Assembly (NCBI RefSeq): GCF_011620665.1
Contig: NZ_WOYQ01000022.1
Coordinates: 1 to 37,424, forward strand
Direction of reading: 5' to 3'
Length of the DNA stretch: 37,424 nucleotides
From: Microbacterium sp.
GTDB lineage: Bacteria > Actinomycetota > Actinomycetes > Actinomycetales > Microbacteriaceae
Position 1 is the first letter of the stretch; each line of letters opens with the position of its first letter. The position numbers and the translations under genes were made by a program. Below are positions 1 to 6,313 of this stretch, piece by piece. The notes under the pieces are model-generated. The model had not been told where the DNA came from. It did not search any database and saw nothing but the letters and a program-made list of their open reading frames with translations.

Positions 1-8
1 TGAAACTG

Positions 9-36
9 AACTCCCCGCTCGCGAGCGGGGAGTTTC
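9..36. terminator. Perfect-palindrome hairpin, probable terminator
   Basis: Positions 9-34 form a perfect 13-bp inverted repeat centred on CTCGCGAG, with a GC-rich stem. A second partial repeat (GAAACT at 2-7, AGTTTC at 31-36) could form an alternative pairing. The 3' side is only modestly T-rich. It lies beyond the 3' end of the minus-strand DUF262 gene and presumably closes a gene left of the window as well. That it is an intrinsic terminator is inferred from shape. Confidence 0.6.
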
Positions 37-209
37 GCTTGCTCCTGGCATGTCGTTCTGGCGCGCGGCCTCGGCGCGTCCGTGGCCTCGCGACAAGGTC
101 GCATTGTGATGGAGGTCCGCTTCGCGAAGGAGCTGCCACGCATCCAGCACTGGCTGGAGGTTGCCGCGTCGATCGTCGTCAACGCACGGCTGCTTCCCAC
201 GTCTCATCC

Positions 210-2237
210 TTACGCCATCGCGTCGCCGATGTAGGAGTACTTGACGAACACCTCGCCTGCCCAGCCGGCCTCGTCGAGGACACCCTGGACCGCGCTGAGC
301 ATGTACTTCGAGTCCCATCCCAGGTAGAGGTAGCTGCCGTCCGCCAGCTCCTCCCATGGCCCGTTCCATGCCATCTCCCGGTAGACCGGCCCGCCGCGCC
401 GCGCGCTGAAATCGATCGCACTCTGGCGGGAGTCTGCCCAGAGGCGCTGGAAGATCCGATGGAAGAGGGAACGGACATCCTTCACCTCCCAGTGCTCGCC
501 GCGGTACTCGACGTAGTCGAACTCCCGCTGCCAGCCACGCGGCCAGCCTCGGTGCACGCGCGCATCGAGAATGGGGGTCAAGTCGTCGTCGTCGATGCTG
601 ACGACCGCCGGCCTTCGCCAGACCTCCGTGAATCGATCGGTGAGCAGTTCGGTGCGGGCGGCGATGGATGCCGTGCCCCAGACCGGAACCTCGGCCAGCT
701 CCCGCGTGGCCGCGAGTTCGCTGGCCGCGTAGAGAGGGCGCTTCGCGGGGAACGAGAGGTCGAACGCGCGGTCGGCGAGCTCGGGTTCGAGGAGCGCGAG
801 GTTTCCCAGTGTGGGTGCCAGCGCCCGATGGCTGTTCTGTTCGTCGGCGGAGTAATCGGCCCACCTGCGTACGCCGTCGCCGCTCCAGTCGTCGCCGGGG
901 GTGAGGGGAACGACGCGCTCGAGATCGAAGGAAGCCAGCGGATCGGCATCCGCGAGGCGTCCGAGCACATAGCGCGCGTAGGGGAGTTCGGAGTATTTGA
1001 GCGCCACCCGTGCGCGTTCATCCGATGGAGTGATGCGCGCGATCGCCCGGGTCAGCTGCGCGGGACCGGACTCCGCGGCGCGGCAGAGCCGCGCGATCAG
1101 CCGGTCGGTGGAGATGCCCACGACCGCGCGGCGCAGCAGGAGCGACTGCAGGTGGTCCAGCGCCGCCATGAGGTGCGCCCTGCTGAGGCGGCCGTGCACA
1201 TGCGCGTCGAAGAGGTGCAACGCGAGCGGCGCCGTTTCGGGCCCAAAGGTGCTGAGACGCGACAACTGGCGGGAGAGGGCGGCATCCGGAGCTGCGGCCG
1301 GCTCACGCAGCATCCGGTAGATCTCCGCGTACTCTCGCCATTGCGCGGCGCGCCGGCGGAGAGTGTCGACGTCGAGGCGGGGGAACTCGCGGCGGAAGGC
1401 GTCATAGACCGCGCGTTCTGCCGTGGCGGTGATTTCGCGACCCGTCAACATGATGAGGTAATGCCGCCAGAACGCGCCGATCTGGTCGCCCGTGCACCCT
1501 TCGATCGGCAGCCAGTACTCGTTTTCGATCTCGCTCTGCTCGGCGTGTGAGAGGCCCATCAGCACGTAGTTGTGGATGAGTTCGTGATCGCGCAGCGGCT
1601 CACCCGTGGAGTTGAGACTCTCGAAGATCTGCTGTGCGTTGGCGTGCGGTCCCAGGGTGATCGCGACGTGCTCGAGGCGCTGCAGCCCGCGCCAGATGGC
1701 CGCCGCCTCGTGCGGGCGGATCTGGCTGCGAAAGAACGCGTAGTTGTCATCGAAGCGTGACTCGCGCCGCGCGTCTCCCGGCGTGCGGCGCCCGAGAACG
1801 ACGCTCTCGAACACGTCGGCCCAGGCGCGGTGCGGACGCAGCTTCGTCCGGTCGGGGTCATCCGCACGCACGAGGACGCGGGCGAGTTCGGCGGCGAGAT
1901 CGGGATCGTCATCGCGCAGCGAGTGGTGGAGGGCGGCGATCAGCAGCATGATGGTGGTGATCCGCTGCTGCCCGTCGATGAGCACGAGCTGTGCCTCATC
2001 CGCGCTGCCGGGGGAGGCGGTGGAGAGGATCGACCCGATGAAGTGGGTGTGCGTCTCGGTGGCGCCGGCGACCGCGCGCACATCGCTCAAGAGCTGCTCG
2101 CAGGCTCCGATATCCCACCGGTACTGGCGTTGAAACACCGGCACGAGGATGGTCGTGCTCGGAGCCGAGAGCCACGCGATCGTGTTGACCGCGGTCGCGT
2201 CGACGTGGGAAGCGGCGACACTCGTGACGGTGCTCAT
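210..2237 (-). CDS. DUF262/DUF1524 (GmrSD-type) protein with substituted nuclease histidine
   Basis: A 675-residue protein. The N-terminal half is a DUF262 domain with the diagnostic DGQQR motif at residues 88-92, which in GmrS/SspE-like proteins belongs to the NTP-binding, DNA-sensing module. A DUF1524-like region follows, with the typical 'LGNLALL' and 'FPAKRPLY' blocks, then about 100 extra C-terminal residues that I do not recognise. In DUF1524 nucleases the catalytic motif is EHxxP. Here the equivalent reads ERVVP, with Arg441 (codon CGC) where His (CAC) is expected, so HNH cleavage may be lost. Family members act in type IV restriction and anti-phage defence. No partner gene or modification enzyme is adjacent. 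The ATG at 2237 has a GGAG Shine-Dalgarno 5 nt upstream. Family assignment is confident; the cellular role is inferred. Confidence 0.85.
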   Translation of the reverse strand: MSTVTSVAASHVDATAVNTIAWLSAPSTTILVPVFQRQYRWDIGACEQLLSDVRAVAGATETHTHFIGSILSTASPGSADEAQLVLIDGQQRITTIMLLIAALHHSLRDDDPDLAAELARVLVRADDPDRTKLRPHRAWADVFESVVLGRRTPGDARRESRFDDNYAFFRSQIRPHEAAAIWRGLQRLEHVAITLGPHANAQQIFESLNSTGEPLRDHELIHNYVLMGLSHAEQSEIENEYWLPIEGCTGDQIGAFWRHYLIMLTGREITATAERAVYDAFRREFPRLDVDTLRRRAAQWREYAEIYRMLREPAAAPDAALSRQLSRLSTFGPETAPLALHLFDAHVHGRLSRAHLMAALDHLQSLLLRRAVVGISTDRLIARLCRAAESGPAQLTRAIARITPSDERARVALKYSELPYARYVLGRLADADPLASFDLERVVPLTPGDDWSGDGVRRWADYSADEQNSHRALAPTLGNLALLEPELADRAFDLSFPAKRPLYAASELAATRELAEVPVWGTASIAARTELLTDRFTEVWRRPAVVSIDDDDLTPILDARVHRGWPRGWQREFDYVEYRGEHWEVKDVRSLFHRIFQRLWADSRQSAIDFSARRGGPVYREMAWNGPWEELADGSYLYLGWDSKYMLSAVQGVLDEAGWAGEVFVKYSYIGDAMA

Positions 2238-2270
2238 GTTCTCCGAATCGCTTTTCGCAGGCCTCGGACG

Positions 2271-2276
2271 AGTCTA
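2271..2276 (-). promoter_or_regulatory. Possible -10 box for the DUF262 gene
   Basis: On the minus strand the hexamer reads TAGACT, 33 nt upstream of the ATG at 2237, giving a short leader that contains the GGAG Shine-Dalgarno. No convincing -35 box was found. Based on hexamer match only. Confidence 0.35.
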
Positions 2277-2364
2277 ATCGCGTTCACAAACCGCCTCGGT
2301 AGGCTGGCCTCAGCGGGACCTGTGAAAACGCGCTGGTCCTCTACGAAAGGGCAAGATCCACACC

Positions 2365-3138
2365 ATGGGATACATCACCTCTGCAGCATTGGAAGAGACG
2401 GGCTACGTCGTCCTCGACCGCTACAACAAAGAGATCGACCCGAAGGAATGGCTCGACATCGAATATGTCGACTGGAAGTCCTCGGGCGACACCCGGTTTG
2501 CTCCACTGGCTTCGGCCAAGGGCGAGATCGAGTGCAACGGGTTCTGGAATCACAAGCCGCCGCGCACTGACAAGGACGGCGTCTGGATCGATTCGCAGAC
2601 GGCCATCGCGCCCACGCTCACCGCGCGCGCGCTGGAGCCGGGCTCGAACGTCGGTCGCTGCCGCGTCATCGAACTGCAGCCCAACACCTATGCCGACTGT
2701 CTCTACAACCTGCACCAGGATGACAACAACCGATTGAACCCCGACGGCACCGGATGGGTCGTCCGGGGCTTCTTCAACCTCACCGACGACACGACGAGCT
2801 ACTTCGTGCTGCGCGAGAACCGCACCGACCCGAGCGAGGAGACGCGCATCGCCCTGCCGGCCGGCGCGCAGCTGATCATCGACACCCAGCGGTTGTGGCA
2901 CGCCGCCGCTCACTACGGGGATGAGCCGCGCTACTGCCTCATCACATCGTGGGAAAGCGGCCCCGAGCTCGACGCGTACATCGCGAAGTACAACGGCGTG
3001 AACAGGGTCGACAGTTTCCCCGTCGATCAGGAGGCGCTGGATGCCGGTCAGGCTGAGCAGTCCCGGCGTATCGCCGCGCGTGCGGCGGCGCTCGCGGCGC
3101 GGGGCCAGGCCGAGGTCAACATCATGAGCGAGGCGTAG
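2365..3138 (+). CDS. Probable 2-oxoglutarate/Fe(II)-dependent oxygenase-like protein
   Basis: A 257-residue soluble protein of no family I can name with certainty. It carries the spacing expected of a double-stranded beta-helix 2OG oxygenase: H117-x-D119 (in LHQDD), a distal His179 (in RLWHAA), and Arg189 ten residues later (in DEPRY), the usual position of the 2-oxoglutarate-binding basic residue. The segment between holds alternating hydrophobic strands such as 'GWVVRGFFNLT' and 'AQLIIDTQRLWHA'. The last 45 residues are Ala/Arg/Glu-rich and probably helical. No substrate can be inferred from the neighbours: a GmrSD-like gene diverges on the left and HPr follows on the right. The ATG at 2365 has a G-rich stretch (GAAAGGG) somewhat far upstream. 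It could instead be a non-catalytic cupin-like fold. Confidence 0.6.
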   Translation: MGYITSAALEETGYVVLDRYNKEIDPKEWLDIEYVDWKSSGDTRFAPLASAKGEIECNGFWNHKPPRTDKDGVWIDSQTAIAPTLTARALEPGSNVGRCRVIELQPNTYADCLYNLHQDDNNRLNPDGTGWVVRGFFNLTDDTTSYFVLRENRTDPSEETRIALPAGAQLIIDTQRLWHAAAHYGDEPRYCLITSWESGPELDAYIAKYNGVNRVDSFPVDQEALDAGQAEQSRRIAARAAALAARGQAEVNIMSEA

Positions 3139-3187
3139 GCACACTCCCGCGGCGTAGTCTCGAGTGGATACGGATGAGGAGGATCCC

Positions 3188-3460
3188 ATGGCAGAACGCC
3201 AAGCCACCGTCGCGAGCAGCTCGGGGTTGCACGCGCGTCCCGCGAAGCTCTTCGTGCAGGCGGTCCAGCAGACCGGTGTGCCCGTGACGATCGCCCTCGA
3301 GGGCGGAGCAGATCTGAACGCCGGCAGCATTCTGAGCCTGATGGGTCTGGGTGCGACGCAGGGCACTGTCGTCACGCTCAAGGCGGAGGGGGAGGGCGCC
3401 GAAGCGGCGCTCGACACCCTCGCGGCCTTCCTCGAGACGGACCACGACGCCGAGGGCTGA
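3188..3460 (+). CDS. ptsH: HPr phosphocarrier protein
   Basis: A 90-residue protein matching HPr, the small cytoplasmic phosphocarrier that takes phosphate from enzyme I (PtsI) and passes it to sugar-specific EIIA components. The active-site motif GLHARPA places the phosphorylated histidine at His15. Ser47 in NAGSILSLM corresponds to the regulatory serine (Ser46 in other HPr proteins) that HPr kinase uses in low-GC Gram-positives. An in-frame GTG exists at 3164, but the ATG at 3188 has AGGAGG at 3177-3182, 5 nt upstream, and puts the active-site His at the usual residue 15. No ptsI is nearby, so the gene stands alone. A hairpin follows the stop codon. Confidence 0.95.
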   Translation: MAERQATVASSSGLHARPAKLFVQAVQQTGVPVTIALEGGADLNAGSILSLMGLGATQGTVVTLKAEGEGAEAALDTLAAFLETDHDAEG

Positions 3461-3475
3461 TCCTCGCACAACGAT

Positions 3476-3516
3476 GGATGCCGCATCTCGCGCGAAGCGA
3501 TCGGGATGCGGCATCC
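3476..3516. terminator. Bidirectional hairpin between ptsH and the MBL-fold gene
   Basis: The arms GGATGCCGCAT (3476-3486) and ATGCGGCATCC (3506-3516) are perfectly complementary over 11 bp. The structure lies between the convergent stop codons of ptsH and the metallo-hydrolase gene. There is no clear T-tract on either side, so a terminator role rests on position and shape. The stem contains the heptamer GGATGCC, which is frequent throughout the window. Confidence 0.55.
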
Positions 3517-3523
3517 GCGCGTG

Positions 3524-4162
3524 CTAAAGGTCAGTGCTCTCGTTCGGATCGAGTGTGACGAACTCGCCGCCGCCCTGCTCGACCGCCCATTTCAGCCGGG
3601 CGCGGCCCATGTCCAGTCCGATCTGCGAAAGTGTCATGTCGTGTGTCGCGAAAGCGCGTCTCGGCGCGACGGCGAGGATGAAGTCCATCGCGTCGCCGAT
3701 CTTCAGCCACGGGGCACCGACGGGCGCGGCCAGCAGGTCGACGTGCGCGTTTCCGGGGAGGTCGTATGAATCGCCGGGATAGTAGAACGCCTCGTTGACG
3801 AGGACACCGAGGTTGTCGATGACGGGGATCGACGTGTGGATCACGTTGTGCCGCCCGCCGAAGAAGGTCAGCGTGAAGGGCCCGGCGATGACGGTGTCGC
3901 CCGCTGCGACCACCGTGATCTCTTCGCCGGCGGCCGCTTCGGCCATACCCGCTGGGGCGTACACGGGGACGTCGGGGAACTGCTGGCGTATGCGGTGGAG
4001 ATGCTCAAAGCTCCAGTGATCGGCGTGTTCGTGCGTGACCACGACGCCGACGAGGTGTCTCAGATCGGCGAGGGGGAGAGTGAACGAACCGGGGTCGATC
4101 AGCAGCATCCGGCTCTCGAGTTCGAGGCGGAGGCAGGCATGTTCGTGCTTGGTGACGTGCAT
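3524..4162 (-). CDS. Metallo-beta-lactamase-fold hydrolase (UlaG-like)
   Basis: A 212-residue cytoplasmic protein with the MBL metal motif HEHADH at residues 44-49, a second ligand region 'GRHNVIH', the bridging-Asp segment 'YYPGDSYD' and a late 'ATHDMTLSQ' histidine. The overall layout matches the short UlaG-like/L-ascorbate-6-P lactonase-related branch often annotated only as MBL-fold metallohydrolase. The substrate cannot be predicted. It is convergent with ptsH and divergent from the tRNA-Glu gene. The ATG at 4162 is the only start that keeps the short beta strand 'MHVTKHEHACLRLE', typical of the family N-terminus. Confidence 0.85.
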   Translation of the reverse strand: MHVTKHEHACLRLELESRMLLIDPGSFTLPLADLRHLVGVVVTHEHADHWSFEHLHRIRQQFPDVPVYAPAGMAEAAAGEEITVVAAGDTVIAGPFTLTFFGGRHNVIHTSIPVIDNLGVLVNEAFYYPGDSYDLPGNAHVDLLAAPVGAPWLKIGDAMDFILAVAPRRAFATHDMTLSQIGLDMGRARLKWAVEQGGGEFVTLDPNESTDL

Positions 4163-4193
4163 GCGCCTCAGTCAACGCCGTGGCGCGCTCCTC

Positions 4194-4227
4194 GGCAACC
4201 CTCGGCACGATTTTGCCAAGGGTTGCC
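4194..4227. repeat. 14+14-nt imperfect inverted repeat overlapping the tRNA-Glu promoter
   Basis: The left arm GGCAACCCTCGGCA (4194-4207) and right arm TGCCAAGGGTTGCC (4214-4227) pair along their whole length except one internal C/A position, with a 6-nt loop. The right arm contains the proposed -35 box of the downstream tRNA gene. It may be an operator or a structured DNA or RNA element. Confidence 0.7.
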
Positions 4228-4241
4228 GGGCATGGCATAAT
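4213..4241 (+). promoter_or_regulatory. Promoter for tRNA-Glu
   Basis: TTGCCA (4213-4218), a 17-nt spacer and CATAAT (4236-4241) make one of the best sigma-70-type promoters in the window. Transcription would begin near 4248, about 27 nt before the mature tRNA 5' end. The -35 lies inside the inverted repeat 4194-4227. Confidence 0.7.
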
Positions 4242-4274
4242 CGAACGGTTGCCCTCGGATATGTCGAGGGAAGA

Positions 4275-4350
4275 GGCCCCATCGTATAGCGGCCTAGTAC
4301 GCCGCCCTCTCACGGCGGTAACGCGGGTTCGAATCCCGCTGGGGTCACCA
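4275..4350 (+). tRNA. tRNA-Glu (CTC)
   Basis: A 76-nt cloverleaf can be drawn. The acceptor strands GGCCCCA and TGGGGTC pair with one G-U. The D stem is GTAT/GTAC. The anticodon stem CCGCC/GGCGG encloses loop CTCTCAC with anticodon CTC, reading GAG codons. The T arm is GCGGG-TTCGAAT-CCCGC, the discriminator is A, and CCA is encoded at 4348-4350. Confidence 0.95.
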
Positions 4351-4360
4351 ACTAAGAAGA

Positions 4361-4401
4361 AGCCCCCGGATCCCGTGATAGACGGGGATCGGGGGCTTTT
4401 T
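4361..4401. terminator. Intrinsic terminator after tRNA-Glu
   Basis: The arms around AGCCCCCGGATCCCGT and ACGGGGATCGGGGGCT form a GC-rich stem with a small loop, followed directly by a run of five T (4397-4401). It sits 10 nt after the tRNA CCA end and just beyond the stop codon of the minus-strand DUF4349 gene. The A-rich left flank (AAGAAG) may let it act from both directions. Confidence 0.85.
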
Positions 4402-4425
4402 CGCGTCCTGCGTTCCCGCGCGGAG

Positions 4426-5520
4426 TCAGTTGTCGACGGGTGACGAACCCGCGGCCAGTGATCGGCGCGCGCGGATCGCGCGACGCACCGCCCAGATGAC
4501 GAAGCCCGCGAGTGCCGCCACGGCGAGCCAGGGGAGCAGGAACCCGATCGCGACGACGATCCCGTTCACCGTCGCCACCAGCCCGTTCCACCCCGCGGTC
4601 AGTCCGTCGCCGAAGCCGGCGGGATCTGCGGCAACAGCCGGTGCCGGCTCGGTGAGCGTGATCGTCGCGCTCGACATGTCGACCTGACCCTCCAACCACG
4701 TCAGCTGCTGCCGGAGCGAGTCGAGCTCCGACTGGCGCGCCGACAGCGCAGACTCCGCCGTGATCAGGTCGGCCGTCGATGCGCTCTGCGCCATGAGCTC
4801 GGTCAACCGCGCGACCGAGCCTTCCAGCGCGGTGACGCGAGCCCGAAGGTCGACCGCTTCGGTCGTGACGTCCCGACGGTCGACCTGCGACGACGTGACC
4901 TTTCCCCACTCGCTCAGGCCGGACAGCGTCGCGGTGAGCTGATCGGACGGCACGCGCACGGTGATCCACGTGCCTGTCAGCAGTGGGGGGTAGATCTCGG
5001 GCACCACGGCGGCCGGGTCTATCGCCGAGGACGAGCCGATGCTCATCGTCTCGACGTAGCCGCCGGCGGCGACGGCGGCCTCTCCGATCGCCACGGCGGC
5101 CGTCGCGGCATCGTCGACTTCGACCGCCGCTGAGGCGGTGACGGCAATCTCGCGCAGCGCATCACTCTCGGCTGTCTCGGGGCCTGCCGAGTCTCGTGCG
5201 CCACCGCTGGTCTCGGTGACGCCGGACCCTGCGATGTCCGGTGCGGATGCCGGTGCCACCGCGGCCGAACCGGCGGTTTCGGTCGATCCCTGGATGCCGG
5301 GGAGCACGTGCGGCGCGATCACGGCGGCCACCGCGATGAGGGCCGCGGCCGCGGCACCCCCCATCCACCACCGCCCGCGCCTGACAGCGAGTTGCCGTGC
5401 GCGCTCGACCCGGGCGAGATCACCGGCGCGCTCGCTCGCAATCCGGGCGAACACGGCGTCCTCCATCTCTTCGACACGCTCATCGCTCAACGCGGGCAGC
5501 GCGACCTCGTCGGCTTTCAT
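4426..5520 (-). CDS. DUF4349 membrane protein coupled to an ECF sigma factor
   Basis: A 364-residue protein. The N-terminal cytoplasmic stretch (1-50) is acidic then basic and resembles the short sigma-binding tails of anti-sigma factors. A first membrane helix spans about 51-72. An Ala/Ser/Thr-rich linker leads to a DUF4349 domain (about 120-292) containing a predicted coiled coil (about 222-282). A second membrane helix spans about 318-344, with a short Arg-rich tail. The DUF4349 part would be extracytoplasmic. The ATG at 5520 overlaps the sigma stop codon (ATGA). That coupling fixes the start against a longer open frame upstream. The arrangement suggests an anti-sigma or sensor role, which is inference; DUF4349 itself has no settled function. 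Confidence 0.85.
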   Translation of the reverse strand: MKADEVALPALSDERVEEMEDAVFARIASERAGDLARVERARQLAVRRGRWWMGGAAAAALIAVAAVIAPHVLPGIQGSTETAGSAAVAPASAPDIAGSGVTETSGGARDSAGPETAESDALREIAVTASAAVEVDDAATAAVAIGEAAVAAGGYVETMSIGSSSAIDPAAVVPEIYPPLLTGTWITVRVPSDQLTATLSGLSEWGKVTSSQVDRRDVTTEAVDLRARVTALEGSVARLTELMAQSASTADLITAESALSARQSELDSLRQQLTWLEGQVDMSSATITLTEPAPAVAADPAGFGDGLTAGWNGLVATVNGIVVAIGFLLPWLAVAALAGFVIWAVRRAIRARRSLAAGSSPVDN

Positions 5521-6077
5521 GTCCCCTCCGGTTCGATCGTGCTCCGCAGCTGTGTGCGGATGCGGGACAGGCGATTTCGGACGACCCCGTGGCTGACACC
5601 CAACCGATCGGCGGCGGCCTGATACGCGTAGCCGTCTGCGGCGCACAGACGGAAGATCTGCTGGTCGAGTTCGCTGAGCGCCCCCACTTCCTGCAGGACC
5701 CGTGCCACCAGGGCGGCGTCCATCACCTGACTCTCGATATCGATCGTCGCCGCCAGTGATTCGTCCGCCGCGCTCGTCAGGTGGGCGCGGTCGCGCTGCA
5801 GGCGTCGAATGCGGTTTGCGCACTGGAATCGGCAGATGGTCACCAGCCAGGGCAAGAGCGAATCGCCGACCAGATCGAGCTCCGGCAGCTTTCGCCAGGC
5901 GGCCAGGAACGTCTCCTGAGTGGCATCCTCGGCCTCCGGTCGCGAACCGAGCAATCCGTGCGCCACCCAGAACACCGGACGCACGTACGAGCGGTACAGC
6001 AGCCGGAAGGCGTGCTCGTTCCCCGCCGCCGCAGCGGCCACCAGCTCCGCATCGCTCTGCGTCACGCTGTCACCCAT
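5517..6077 (-). CDS. ECF-type RNA polymerase sigma factor
   Basis: A 186-residue sigma-70-family protein of the extracytoplasmic-function type. Region 2 includes 'AFRLLYRSYVRPVFWVAHGLLG' and 'AEDATQETFLAAWRKLPEL', the DATQETFLAAW block being characteristic of region 2.2. Region 4 is the helix-turn-helix 'AYQAAADRLGVSHGVVRNRLSRIRTQL' near the C-terminus. It should direct polymerase to a small regulon, under control of the co-translated membrane protein with which it shares an ATGA overlap. The ATG at 6077 has GAGGA 4 nt upstream. An in-frame TTG at 6104 preceded by GGGAGA is an alternative that adds 9 residues. The sigma group and targets cannot be told from sequence alone. Confidence 0.9.
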   Translation of the reverse strand: MGDSVTQSDAELVAAAAAGNEHAFRLLYRSYVRPVFWVAHGLLGSRPEAEDATQETFLAAWRKLPELDLVGDSLLPWLVTICRFQCANRIRRLQRDRAHLTSAADESLAATIDIESQVMDAALVARVLQEVGALSELDQQIFRLCAADGYAYQAAADRLGVSHGVVRNRLSRIRTQLRSTIEPEGT

Positions 6078-6175
6078 AACGTCCTCATCGTCGGGGAGAT
6101 CCAACGTCTCCCGCTCTTACAGTGTCGTTTCGAAGTCGATCGTCTCAGATGGACGGCACGGTCCGTCGGCGGCTG

Positions 6176-6181
6176 TATTCT
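6176..6181 (+). promoter_or_regulatory. Possible -10 box for the terC riboswitch transcript
   Basis: TATTCT at 6176-6181 would start transcription near 6188-6190, immediately before the first base of the proposed riboswitch P1 stem. The -35 region is weak. Confidence 0.45.
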
Positions 6182-6189
6182 TGTCCGAG

Positions 6190-6284
6190 CGAGAGGGAGT
6201 ATCCCAATTTCGCGCGTCCGTCAGTACGGGTCCCACCGAGGAGGCTCCGGGCGCGCGCCGCAAGCTGCGGGGGAGAGACTTTCG
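6190..6284 (+). ncRNA. yybP-ykoY (manganese) riboswitch candidate upstream of terC
   Basis: The leader contains two hallmarks of the yybP-ykoY aptamer: GGGAGTA at 6195-6201 near the 5' end and GAGACTTTCG at 6275-6284 near the 3' end. CGAGAG (6190-6195) pairs with CTTTCG (6279-6284) through one G-U to close P1. Between them lie GC-rich helical segments and a CGTCAGTACG-like element around 6212-6222. TerC-family genes are well-known members of this Mn2+-sensing riboswitch's regulon. The terC Shine-Dalgarno region CGAAAG (6302-6307) is a perfect complement of the same CTTTCG strand, giving a ready translational switch. Identified by eye, without a covariance search. Confidence 0.75.
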
Positions 6285-6313
6285 ACGGTTCGTCATCCCT
6301 CCGAAAGGCCCGC

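Noticed and set aside
39..1550. 503-codon plus-strand open frame opposite the DUF262 gene
   Set aside because: It is a mirror of a high-GC gene; the translation is Arg/Gly/Val-rich without family character, whereas the minus-strand frame carries DGQQR and DUF1524 motifs.
4426..5823. Longer DUF4349 open frame starting at 5823
   Set aside because: The extra N-terminal part is out-of-frame sigma-factor sequence; the ATGA overlap at 5517-5520 gives the natural start.
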